Shown here in pieces: positions 1-8,021 of a stretch of 64,000 nt of DNA (the first letter of the stretch is position 1; each line of letters opens with the position of its first letter). The stretch is from Saccharopolyspora galaxeae (lineage in GTDB: Bacteria > Actinomycetota > Actinomycetes > Mycobacteriales > Pseudonocardiaceae), in NCBI RefSeq assembly GCF_016526145.1, contig NZ_JADDUE010000003.1, positions 372,001 through 436,000 on the forward strand, written 5' to 3'. The notes under the pieces were generated by a model. That model saw only the letters and a list, made by a program, of their open reading frames with translations. It did no database searches and was not told the DNA's origin. The translations under genes and the position numbers were made by a program.

Positions 1-262
1 GGTCGTCGATGTCGGTGACGTTCTGCACGTAGTGCACGTCGTGGCCGTTGTCCAGCCAGATCCGGTGCACCAGGTCGAACGCCAGGTAGGTGGCGGCGTG
101 CCCGAGGTGCGTTGCGTCGTAAGGGGTGATGCCGCAGACGTACATCCGCGCCAGCGGGCCGGGCGCGACGGGCCGGACCTCGCCGGTGGCGGTGTCGTGC
201 AGCCGGAGCGGACGGGGGGTGCCCTGCACCTGGGGCACGGATACCGACGACCAGGGTTGCAT
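1..262 (-). CDS. mshC: Mycothiol ligase MshC, N-terminal fragment (runs off the left edge)
   Basis: The first 87 codons of the ATP-dependent ligase that joins cysteine to GlcN-inositol in mycothiol synthesis, a cytosolic class-I aminoacyl-tRNA-synthetase-like enzyme. The translation begins [14 protein letters not shown] and carries [15 protein letters not shown], with the zinc-ligand Cys at residue 43 and the HIGH-type motif HLGH at 52-55, followed by the VQNVTDIDD stretch typical of MshC/CysS. The ATG at 260-262 matches the usual MshC start. A TAAGGT hexamer lies a few bases upstream on the minus strand, so the message may be leaderless or have a very short leader. The remaining ~320 codons are outside the window. 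CysS is the alternative, but the N-terminus is MshC-like. Confidence 0.93.
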   Translation of the reverse strand, partial: MQPWSSVSVPQVQGTPRPLRLHDTATGEVRPVAPGPLARMYVCGITPYDATHLGHAATYLAFDLVHRIWLDNGHDVHYVQNVTDIDD

Positions 263-683
263 GTACCCGACCTTAAACGTCGCCGGTCGGCGGACGCGCC
301 CCCGTTACACATGGTGAGAACCACTCCGGCGCGCCCGGGCGGGTGCCTCTCGCTCCGCAGCAGCACCGCCGGACCCGATTCGGACCGCTTCGCAGGCACC
401 CGCGGGGTCGGTCCCGGCCCGCCGTTGCGCACCTTCCGCGATCGCCGCGGCGCGAGCTTCGCCGCGCTTGCCGGTCTTCGCCGCACAGCTCGCGGTCCGC
501 GCAGGTCGCAGCCCGCTGGATCGGTTCTCGGCCACGGTCGAGGGGACTTTCGATCCGGGTTCTTTCCCGGGTTCCAGGTCGTATCCTCATTCGCACGGGG
601 AATGTCGTTCCTCATCGCGCGACCCGGTGCCGTGCGACCCATTCCGGCTCGCCGGAGGCGGGACGGTTCGCGGGAGGCGGGAT
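263..683. other. Divergent intergenic region mshC / betaine ABC operon
   Basis: About 420 bases between two divergently transcribed units. I see no convincing gene: open frames here have arginine/proline-rich, shadow-like composition. A TATCCT hexamer near 581-586 could be a -10 element for the ABC operon. GGGAGG at 672-677 is the ribosome binding site of the downstream TTG start. Confidence 0.5.
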
Positions 684-1871
684 TTGACATCGGTACGGGT
701 GGACGAGCTCTGCAAGGTCTTCGGTCCGCATCCCGCCGAAGCGCTGCGGCGGCTGCGTGACGGCGCGGACACCGCGCGGCTGCGCGCCGAGGGCGCCACC
801 GCAGCGGTGCTGGACGCCTCGTTCACCGTGGCCACCGGCGAGATCTTCGTGGTGATGGGGCTGTCGGGCTCCGGCAAGTCCACGCTGATCCGGATGCTCA
901 ACGGCCTGCTGCGACCGACCGAAGGCCACGTGTACGCCGACGAGGAAGACGTCACCGCGCTGTCCGGCAACGCACTGCGCGACCTGCGGCGGCGCACGAT
1001 GAGCATGGTGTTCCAGCACTTCGCGCTGCTGCCGCACCGCACCGTGCTGGACAACGTCGAATACGGCCCGCGCATCCAGGGCGATCCCGCCGGGCAGGCG
1101 CGGCGCGCGGCCGGGGAGGCGTTGGAGATGGTCGGACTCACCGGTTGGGAGCAGCGGTTCCCGCAGCAGCTCTCCGGCGGGATGCGGCAGCGCGTCGGCC
1201 TGGCTCGCGCGCTGGCCGCGGGCACCGACGTGCTGCTGATGGACGAGGCGTTCAGCGCGCTGGACCCGCTGATCAAACGGGACATGCAGGACCAGCTCGC
1301 GCAATTGCAGCAACGCCTCGCCAAAACGATCGTGTTCATCACGCACGACTTGAACGAGGCGATGCGGCTGGGCGACCGGATCGCGGTGATGCGGGCCGGT
1401 CGCATCGTGCAGCTCGGAACCGCATCGGAGATCCTGCGCGGTCCCGCCGACGACTACGTGGCCCGGTTCGTCCGGGACGTCGACCGCAGCCGGGTGCTCA
1501 CCGCCGCGCAGGTGGCCGATCCGGAGTTGGCCGTGTCCGCCGACCGCACGCCGCAGCACGCGCTGGCGGCGCTGCAAGGCGCCGAGCGGCTGCTGATCAC
1601 CGACGGCGAGCGCAAGCTGCTGGGCAGCGTGGACGCGGCCGCCGCCGGACGGGCCGCGCGGGACGGGCTCGCGGAGATCCGCGACGTCGTGTCCCCGACG
1701 GCCGAGCCGATCACCGGGGACCGGCCGCTGCGCGAAGTCCTCGGACGCGCGACCGCGGAAGCCGTGCTGCCGGTCGTGGACGGCGAAGGGCGGCTGCTCG
1801 GCGCGCTGACTCCGGCGGTGCTGCTGCGGGCGCTGGGTGATCAGCGATCTCAGGAGGCCCCGGATGCCTGA
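684..1871 (+). CDS. Glycine betaine/proline ABC transporter ATP-binding protein with C-terminal CBS-like region
   Basis: Energises uptake of a quaternary-amine osmoprotectant such as glycine betaine, with the permease and lipoprotein encoded next. The 395-aa protein has Walker A GLSGSGKST at residues 59-67, Q-loop FQHFALLP, signature LSGGMRQR, Walker B VLLMDEAFSALD and H-loop ITHD, typical of the ProV/OpuAA family. The last ~120 residues resemble the tandem CBS region that senses ionic strength in OpuA. I chose the TTG at 684 because GGGAGG sits six bases upstream and the product then starts LTSVRVDELCKVFG; upstream in-frame sequence does not look coding. It overlaps the permease by 8 nt, which implies translational coupling. 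Substrate is inferred from family, not shown. Confidence 0.88.
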   Translation: MTSVRVDELCKVFGPHPAEALRRLRDGADTARLRAEGATAAVLDASFTVATGEIFVVMGLSGSGKSTLIRMLNGLLRPTEGHVYADEEDVTALSGNALRDLRRRTMSMVFQHFALLPHRTVLDNVEYGPRIQGDPAGQARRAAGEALEMVGLTGWEQRFPQQLSGGMRQRVGLARALAAGTDVLLMDEAFSALDPLIKRDMQDQLAQLQQRLAKTIVFITHDLNEAMRLGDRIAVMRAGRIVQLGTASEILRGPADDYVARFVRDVDRSRVLTAAQVADPELAVSADRTPQHALAALQGAERLLITDGERKLLGSVDAAAAGRAARDGLAEIRDVVSPTAEPITGDRPLREVLGRATAEAVLPVVDGEGRLLGALTPAVLLRALGDQRSQEAPDA

Positions 1872-2733
1872 AGTGCCCCGCATCCCGCTCGGCGACTGGT
1901 TCCAAGCCGTCGTGAACTGGTTGAACGACACGATCGGGCCGGTCTTCGACTTCATCGACCTGGTGGTGCGTTCCGCGGTGGACGGCTTGACCGCGGCGCT
2001 GCTGTGGCCACCGCAGTGGCTGCTGGTGCTGGTGCTCACGGCGCTGGCCTGGTGGCTGCGCGGCTGGCGGTTCGCGCTGTTCACCATCATCGGATTCGGG
2101 CTGGTGGCCGGGATGCGCGAGTTCCAGCCCGCGATGCAAACGCTGGCACTGGTCCTGGTGGCCGCCGTGATCGCGATCGTGGTGGCGATCCCGGTGGGCA
2201 TCCTCGCCGCGCGCGAGCGGGTGGTGAGCCACGTGGTGCGGCCGGTGCTGGACCTGATGCAGACGATGCCCGCGTTCGTGTACCTGATCCCGGTCATCTT
2301 CTTCTTCAACATCGGCGCGGTGCCGGGCGTGGTGGCCACGGTGATCTTCGCGCTGCCGCCCGGAGTGCGGCTGACCGAGCTGGGCATCCGGCAGGTCGAC
2401 GCCGAGGTGGTCGAAGCCGGGGAGGCGTTCGGGGCGCCGCCGCGGCGGATCCTCACCGGCATCCAGTTGCCGCTGGCCATGCCGTCGATCATGGCGGGCA
2501 TCAACCAGGTGATCATGCTGTCGCTGTCGATGGTGGTCATCGCGGGCATGGTCGGCGCGGAAGGACTGGGCACCGAGGTCTACACCGCGGTGACCCGGGT
2601 GCAGTTGGGGGCGGGTTTCGAAGCCGGGGTCGCGGTGGTGGTGCTGGCGGTCTACCTGGACCGGATCACCGCCGTGCTGGCCGACCGCTCCCCCGTCTCG
2701 CGCGCGGCCGAGGAGACCGCGCCGGTCGCCTAG
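1864..2733 (+). CDS. Glycine betaine/proline ABC transporter permease
   Basis: The 289-aa integral membrane subunit of the same importer (ProW/OpuAB, BPD_transp_1 family). About six to seven hydrophobic segments are visible. The coupling loop sequence EAGEAFGAPPRRILTGIQLP matches the EAA motif of binding-protein-dependent permeases. The ATG at 1864 follows AGGAGG at the proper distance and lies inside the end of the ATPase gene (ATGcctga), so translation is coupled. A GTG in frame at 1837 is possible but lies upstream of that ribosome binding site. The substrate-binding lipoprotein gene starts 17 bases downstream. Confidence 0.9.
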   Translation: MPEVPRIPLGDWFQAVVNWLNDTIGPVFDFIDLVVRSAVDGLTAALLWPPQWLLVLVLTALAWWLRGWRFALFTIIGFGLVAGMREFQPAMQTLALVLVAAVIAIVVAIPVGILAARERVVSHVVRPVLDLMQTMPAFVYLIPVIFFFNIGAVPGVVATVIFALPPGVRLTELGIRQVDAEVVEAGEAFGAPPRRILTGIQLPLAMPSIMAGINQVIMLSLSMVVIAGMVGAEGLGTEVYTAVTRVQLGAGFEAGVAVVVLAVYLDRITAVLADRSPVSRAAEETAPVA

Positions 2734-2750
2734 GAAGGGCGGGAAGTGCC

Positions 2751-3653
2751 ATGCCGAAGAAGCGTTGGACCCGTCGGCTGGTGGCATGTTTGGCGATGCT
2801 CGCCGCGTTGGTGCTGGTCGCTGCCGGGTGCGGGGGCCGGGAAGCGGGCACCGGGCAGCAGGCGAAGCGGATCAACATCGGCTACATCGCCTGGGACGAG
2901 GCGATCGCGGTCAGCAACCTCTACAAGGTGCTGCTGCAGCGGCAGGGCTACCAGGTGCAGCTGACCGAGCTGGAGGCCGGACCTACTTACGCGGGCCTGG
3001 CGCGCGGCAACATCGACCTGTTCATGGACGCCTGGCTGCCGCAGACGCACGCCGACTACTGGAACCAGTACCGCGGTCAGCTCGAGGACCTCGGGGTCTG
3101 GTACGACCAGGCGACGCTGAACATCGCGGTGCCGAAGTACCTGACCGACGTGAACTCGTTGCAGGACCTGCGCGGCCGGGGCGCCGAGTTCCACGGCACG
3201 ATCACCGGCATCGATCCGGGCGCAGGGCTGAGCCGGGTGACGCGGGACCAGATGATCCCGCAGTACGGCCTCGCAGGCGAGTACACGCTGCAGACCTCGT
3301 CGACGACCGCGATGTTGGCCTCCTTGGAGCGCGCGATCAACGAGCGCCAGCCGATCGTCGTCACGCTGTGGCACCCGCACTGGGCGTACGCGAAGTACCC
3401 GATCAAGGACTTGGCGGACCCGCGCGGCGCGATGGGCGCTGCGGAGCAGATCCACGCCGCCGGGCGGGAGGGCTTCAGCGCCGACTTCCCGGACGTGACC
3501 GGGATGGTGCACAAGTTCCGGTTGAACGACCAGCAGCTCGCCTCGCTGGAGAACGAGATCAACAGTGCGCCGAAGGGCCAGGAGGAAGCCGCCGCGCAAC
3601 GCTGGGCGGACGCCAATCCGCAGGTCATCGCGACGTTCGCGCCGACGCGCTGA
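2751..3653 (+). CDS. Glycine betaine/quaternary amine ABC transporter substrate-binding lipoprotein
   Basis: Extracytoplasmic receptor of the importer encoded by the two preceding genes. The 300-aa product has a lysine/arginine-rich n-region, a hydrophobic core and a lipobox VAAGC with Cys27 as the lipidated residue. The body matches the OpuAC family: INIGYIAWDEAIAVSNLY near the N-terminus, GNIDLFMDAWLP in the middle and VTLWHPHWAYAKY later. The Trp residues in DAWLP, YWNQY and LWHPHW are plausible aromatic-cage residues for a trimethylammonium group, which is family knowledge applied by inference. A purine-rich GGGAAG precedes the ATG. Third gene of the operon. Confidence 0.9.
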   Translation: MPKKRWTRRLVACLAMLAALVLVAAGCGGREAGTGQQAKRINIGYIAWDEAIAVSNLYKVLLQRQGYQVQLTELEAGPTYAGLARGNIDLFMDAWLPQTHADYWNQYRGQLEDLGVWYDQATLNIAVPKYLTDVNSLQDLRGRGAEFHGTITGIDPGAGLSRVTRDQMIPQYGLAGEYTLQTSSTTAMLASLERAINERQPIVVTLWHPHWAYAKYPIKDLADPRGAMGAAEQIHAAGREGFSADFPDVTGMVHKFRLNDQQLASLENEINSAPKGQEEAAAQRWADANPQVIATFAPTR

Positions 3654-3837
3654 CCGCGGTTCGCGCAGGTTCGTGGAGCCCGGGACGCGGGCGCCGGAGC
3701 GAACGGGGTCGCCTCCGCCGAAGCCGTCCGTGCGGTGCTCGCCGACGTCCCGCGGTCACCGGTGCACGGGCAGCGGAGGCGCGGCGCGGCGGCAGGCGCC
3801 GCCACTACCAGCGACCGCCCGAGAGCCGAGATCGACG

Positions 3838-3873
3838 GGCGGTCACCTGACCAGGTGATCGCCAAGTTACTAT
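3838..3873 (+). promoter_or_regulatory. Palindromic operator-like site and -10 element ahead of the DUF2637 gene
   Basis: Arms GGCGGTCACCTG (3838-3849) and CAGGTGATCGCC (3852-3863) are inverted copies around a 2-nt centre, with one G/T mismatch. TACTAT at 3868-3873 is a good -10 hexamer, so the palindrome would cover the -35 region. Repressor or activator binding is inferred; no regulator gene is adjacent. Confidence 0.55.
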
Positions 3874-3919
3874 CCGGCACTGCCGAGCGTGCCCGCCCGC
3901 ACGAACCTGGAGGACCCCC

Positions 3920-5803
3920 GTGCACGACGCCGGAAGCAGCGCGCGCCCGATCGCCACTTCGGCCAACGACGCCTTCCCGGCGGGCCATGCGCCGTCCGCC
4001 CCCGGCGACGCGGCGGTGGACCGGGGCAGCCGGTCGCTGTCGATCGCGGCGCTGTTCTTCGTCGCGATGGCCGCCGTGATGGGCTGGGGCGCGAGCTTCG
4101 TCGGCCTGCACGAGTACGGGATGCAGTCGATGGCCGGGTTCACCAACGTCACGGCCTGGCTGGTGCCCGCGACGTTCGACGGCGCCGCGTTCGCCTGCAC
4201 CCTGATGACCTACCGCTCATCCATCAACGGTCGTTCCGCGGTGCGCGGACGGATTCTGATGTGGGCGTTCACCGGGGTCAGCTCGTGGATCAACTGGATC
4301 CACCAGCCGAGCCAGGAGGCGCAGATCGTCGCGGCCGGGCTGCCGATCGCGGCGGTCGCGGTGTTCGACGTGGTGCTGCTGGAACTGCGCGCCGACTACG
4401 AGGCCAAGCACGGGATGCGCGGTTTCCGGCTGCGGCCGGGGCTGCTGGTGCTGCGCTGGATGGTGGACCGCAAGAGCACCAGCGAGGCGTTCCGCAACCA
4501 GGTCATCGACATCCCGGTCGAGGAGATCGCCGGGCTCGGCACGTTGTCCCCGCCCGAGGCGCGCCGCGCCGCTGCGCTGCAGGCCGCGGAGCCGTCCGGG
4601 GCGCGCGCGGTGGGACCGCAGTCCGGTGCCGAACCGGCGGTGCCCGCGCGCGGCGATCAGTTCGCGGGCGAATCCGGGGCGGCTGCGGGACTTTCGCCGG
4701 GTCGGCAGGAAGATCGCGGGGCGGTCGGGACTGCCGGGAACACGTTCGGCGACTCCGTCGAACCGTCCGGCTCGCAACGCACAACTCAGCCGGAGGCCGT
4801 CGGCGCGCGGACCCATGAGTCCAGTGTGGACAGCGGCCGCGATGCCGTTCCGGCTGCCGCCAGCGCCGCTTCGGTGCGCACGTCCGCGGTTTCGGCCAAC
4901 TACCCGGCTCCCGGCCAGGACGAGACGGCCACCGCGAACAGCAACGCGGCCGAGTCCCCCTCGGCCGACGATTCTCCGACCGTGCGCGGCGGACGAGGCG
5001 CGTCCGCGCATTCCGAGGGCGGATCGGACGCGGGCACGAACGGTGCTCCGGCCGCGGAATCCGAGCCGGACGCGGCAACCGCGCGCGCGGCCACGATCTC
5101 CGTTGCGGTCGGCGCCGAGGAGTCCGGCTCCAAGGCTCCAGACTCCGGCGAGACAGGCTCCGGCGAGGCAGGCTCCAGCGCGACCGGTCCCGACGTGGCG
5201 GAATCCGGGACGACTGCCTCCAAGGCAGCAAGCTCCGAGGCGGCGGACCCGAACGCCAACGGCAGCGACCCCAACTCCGGCAAGGCCGCCAAGAACGCCG
5301 CGAGCAAGGCGAACCGCACCGGACCGGAACCGTCCACTGCGGACGCCGAAGCCGCCACCGTGACCATGGAGCTGCCCACGACGACCGGCGAAACGCCGAC
5401 GACGGCCTCGAAGTCGGCGGACCGGCCGGGGAAGGGCTCCGCGGCGGCCAAATCCCGGGCAGGCACCGGCAAGACCACCGAGGGCGCGGCATCCACCGGC
5501 CCAGCGTCCACGAACGCGGCGACCAAGGACGGGACCGCCGCCGACCCCTCCGACGCGGAGAAGACGCTGCAACTGCCCCCGGTGCCGGACGGCCCGATGA
5601 GCGACCGGGACAAGCGCTCCGCGGCCCGCAGCGACTACCGCACGTCCCTGGCCGCCGACCAGCCCGTCAAGCCGGCCGAGCTCGGCAAGCGCTACGGCCT
5701 GTCGGAAAGCTGGGGCCGCCGCCAGATCAACGCGGTCCGCAAGTCCATCGCGCAGGAACAGGCCCAGGATCCCGCGGACCTGGTGGGCGCGAACAAGCAG
5801 TAG
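3920..5803 (+). CDS. DUF2637 membrane protein with long low-complexity linker and C-terminal HTH-like domain
   Basis: Function unknown. The 627-aa product begins at a GTG with GGAGGA upstream. Residues ~37-160 form four hydrophobic segments of the DUF2637 type (MGWGASFVGLHEYG, WLVPATFDGAAFACTLMTYR, SSWINWIHQPSQEAQ). Residues ~210-560 are a disordered Ala/Ser/Thr/Glu/Gly linker without recognisable domain. The last ~60 residues (DKRSAARSDYRTSLAADQP, then ELGKRYGLSESWGRRQI) look like a small helix-turn-helix module often attached to DUF2637. DUF2637 proteins are common on actinobacterial integrative elements, where they resemble spread proteins, but here there is no integrase, att site or replication gene. 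The gene stands alone behind a palindromic site. Confidence 0.8.
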   Translation: MHDAGSSARPIATSANDAFPAGHAPSAPGDAAVDRGSRSLSIAALFFVAMAAVMGWGASFVGLHEYGMQSMAGFTNVTAWLVPATFDGAAFACTLMTYRSSINGRSAVRGRILMWAFTGVSSWINWIHQPSQEAQIVAAGLPIAAVAVFDVVLLELRADYEAKHGMRGFRLRPGLLVLRWMVDRKSTSEAFRNQVIDIPVEEIAGLGTLSPPEARRAAALQAAEPSGARAVGPQSGAEPAVPARGDQFAGESGAAAGLSPGRQEDRGAVGTAGNTFGDSVEPSGSQRTTQPEAVGARTHESSVDSGRDAVPAAASAASVRTSAVSANYPAPGQDETATANSNAAESPSADDSPTVRGGRGASAHSEGGSDAGTNGAPAAESEPDAATARAATISVAVGAEESGSKAPDSGETGSGEAGSSATGPDVAESGTTASKAASSEAADPNANGSDPNSGKAAKNAASKANRTGPEPSTADAEAATVTMELPTTTGETPTTASKSADRPGKGSAAAKSRAGTGKTTEGAASTGPASTNAATKDGTAADPSDAEKTLQLPPVPDGPMSDRDKRSAARSDYRTSLAADQPVKPAELGKRYGLSESWGRRQINAVRKSIAQEQAQDPADLVGANKQ

Positions 5804-5805
5804 GC

Positions 5806-5844
5806 ATCCGCCGCTCCCCGTCGCGGCGTCGGGGACCAGCGGAT
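5806..5844 (+). terminator. Hairpin terminator after the DUF2637 gene
   Basis: Nested inverted repeats ATCCGC (5806-5811)/GCGGAT (5839-5844) and CCCCG (5816-5820)/CGGGG (5830-5834) start three bases after the stop codon, between two convergent genes. There is no T-run, as is common in high-GC actinobacteria. Confidence 0.5.
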
Positions 5845-6062
5845 TCCGGCGTCACTCCGGCAGATCGTCGCCCACCTGCGTGGCAGCCTTGAACGCCGGA
5901 CATGGCGCCCCGCGTGACGGCCGTTCGACTCGAATTCACCGGAGCGGCCCAGGCGGTTTCGCTTGCACAGCCGGAACGGCCCGGCCATGCAGCCTTCGAT
6001 CGCTCCGACCTAGCCGCCGCCCACCGCTTCGGCCGAGCGCTCGCCCAGGCGATGCGCCCACC

Positions 6063-8021
6063 TCACCGCCGCTTGGTGCGCAGGTAGTCGCCGACCACGG
6101 CCGCACCGAGGCCGTCCGCGGTCGGTGCCACGACCCGGCCGCCGCCGCGGCGGGCGACGATGTTCACGAACCGCTCCAGGCGCGGGTCCTCGCCGAGCAT
6201 GAACACGCTCAGCGTCGCGCCCAGCCGGTGCAGCGAGTCCACTTCGGACAACGTGACGCCGAGGGTGCGCGGCGTGGGCGGGTACTGGAACACCGCTTCG
6301 CCGTCGGTTTCCAGGTGAGCGGTGGGTTCGCCGTCGGTGACCACCAGGACCACCGGCTGCGCGTCGGAGTTCCGCCGCACGTGCCTGCCCGCCAGCAGCA
6401 GCGCGTGGTGCAGGTTCGTCCCCTGCTCCCAAGTGCCTTCCAGCGCCGCCAGCTCCCGATCGTCCACAGTGGACGCATAACGGCCGAAGGTGACCAGTTG
6501 CAGGGCATCCGAGCGGTAGCGGGTGGCCACCAGGTGGTTCAGCGCCAACGCGGTGCGCTTCATCGGCACCCACCGGCCGTCCTGCACCATCGACCACGAG
6601 GTGTCCACGCACAACGCCACGGCCGCGCGGGAACGCTGCTCGGTCTCGGCGACCTCCAGGTCATCCACCTGGAGCAATGGCGACCGCGGGCCCTCGGCGG
6701 CGCGGCGCAGCACCGAATTGCGCACCGTCCGGCCGGCGTCCCACGGTTCCGTGTCGCCGTAGGACCACGGCCGGGTCGTGCCGGTGAGTTCCCCTGCCGC
6801 GCCCGCCCGGTCGGTGTCGCGTTCGCCCTGGCGGCTGCGCAGCTGCGAGATCACCGACTGCAACGCGGTTTCCCCGAGCCTGCGCATCGCGCGCGGGCTC
6901 AGCTGCAGGTTGCCGTCCGGAGCACGCTGCAGCAGGCCCTGCTGCCGCAGCTGCCGCTCGATCTCGGAGAGCCGCTGCGCGTCCACCACGGCCTGCTCGC
7001 CGAGCTGGCGTTCCAGCGCCTCCAGGTCGATGTCCTGCAGGCTCGCGCCCGGGTAGGACTGGCCGAGCTGCTGGGCGAGCTGCTCCAGCTCACCCAGCTC
7101 GGCCATCGCCTCGGTGGCCTCAGCCAGCCCCATCGGCTGATCACCGCGGAACCGCCCCCGGCCGGACCAGTCCTCGCCGGGACGCAGCGACTGCAACTGC
7201 TGATCCATCCGGTTCAGCGCCTCGCCGATGCGCGGATCGCCGAACGCCTGTTGCGACAGCTGCGACAGTTCGGCGCGCTGCTGCTCGCTCATCGAGTTCA
7301 GCATCCGCTGCGCCGCCGCGGAACGGGCGGCGAGCGCGTCGATCAGCTCGTCGACGTTGCGCGGATTCTCCGGGAAGAACTCGCCGTGCTCGGCCATGAA
7401 CTCGTCGAACCGCCGCGGCACGTCGGCATCGCCGCGGGCGTGCGCGGCCAGCAGCTCGGAGAGGTCGTCGAGCATCTTGCGCACCCGCTCGACGTCCTCC
7501 GGGGTGGTGTCCTGCAGCGCTTCCTTCATGCCCTTGAAGCGCTGCTCGAGGAATTCCGAACCCAGCATCCGCTGGATCTCCTCGAAGGTTTCCCGCGCGT
7601 CCTGGGATCGCCAGTCGTAGTTCGACAGCTCCTGCACCGAACCGGCCGCGTCCGGCGGCAGCGCGTCCAGCTGCAACTCGCGGAACCGGGCGTCGTCGCC
7701 TTCCTCGGCCGCCAGCGACTCCCGCTCCTGCGCCACCGCGCGGTCCAGCAGCCTGCGCACCTCCTGCAAGGTGCCGTCCAGGTTGTGCCTGCGCTGCAGC
7801 TCCGAGCGGCGCTGCCACAGCCTGCGGGTCAGTTCGTCCAGACCGGACGTTTCGCGCGTGCCGGTGCGCAGCATCTCTTCCAGCGCCGACCGCGGCGACG
7901 CGCCCTCCATCACGTCGCGCCCGATCTGGTCCAGCGCCTCGCGCAGGTCCACCGGCGGCTCCAGCGGATCGGAGCCGCCGTGCCATGCTCCGTAGCGGTA
8001 GCGGCGCGGCCTCGGAGTCAT
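6063..8021 (-). CDS. VWA-domain protein paired with a MoxR-like ATPase
   Basis: A 652-aa cytosolic protein without signal peptide. Residues ~1-400 are helical and rich in Glu, Arg and Leu (RFKGMKEALQDTTPEDVERV region). Residues ~460-640 form a von Willebrand A domain with an intact MIDAS: DTSWS at 473-477, Thr in EQGTNL near 535 and VTDGE with Asp near 563. MoxR ATPase/VWA pairs act as metal-chelatase-like or chaperone machines that insert cofactors or remodel complexes; the client here is unknown. Its ATG overlaps the stop codon of the upstream ATPase gene by one base (TGATG), so the two are translationally coupled. Confidence 0.85.
   Translation of the reverse strand: MTPRPRRYRYGAWHGGSDPLEPPVDLREALDQIGRDVMEGASPRSALEEMLRTGTRETSGLDELTRRLWQRRSELQRRHNLDGTLQEVRRLLDRAVAQERESLAAEEGDDARFRELQLDALPPDAAGSVQELSNYDWRSQDARETFEEIQRMLGSEFLEQRFKGMKEALQDTTPEDVERVRKMLDDLSELLAAHARGDADVPRRFDEFMAEHGEFFPENPRNVDELIDALAARSAAAQRMLNSMSEQQRAELSQLSQQAFGDPRIGEALNRMDQQLQSLRPGEDWSGRGRFRGDQPMGLAEATEAMAELGELEQLAQQLGQSYPGASLQDIDLEALERQLGEQAVVDAQRLSEIERQLRQQGLLQRAPDGNLQLSPRAMRRLGETALQSVISQLRSRQGERDTDRAGAAGELTGTTRPWSYGDTEPWDAGRTVRNSVLRRAAEGPRSPLLQVDDLEVAETEQRSRAAVALCVDTSWSMVQDGRWVPMKRTALALNHLVATRYRSDALQLVTFGRYASTVDDRELAALEGTWEQGTNLHHALLLAGRHVRRNSDAQPVVLVVTDGEPTAHLETDGEAVFQYPPTPRTLGVTLSEVDSLHRLGATLSVFMLGEDPRLERFVNIVARRGGGRVVAPTADGLGAAVVGDYLRTKRR

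Noticed and set aside
612-2573. Very long open frame antisense to the betaine transporter genes (653 codons, minus strand)
   Set aside because: Its translation is Arg/Pro/His-rich without domains, and it mirrors the third-position GC bias of the real plus-strand genes.
3654-3919. Possible integrative-element boundary next to the DUF2637 gene
   Set aside because: No tRNA, integrase or direct-repeat att site is visible within the surrounding 10 kb; the only clear repeat is the operator-like palindrome.
5902-6062. Small open frame (61 codons) in the convergent DUF2637/VWA intergenic region
   Set aside because: It runs into the VWA 3' end, has no ribosome binding site and no recognisable sequence features.
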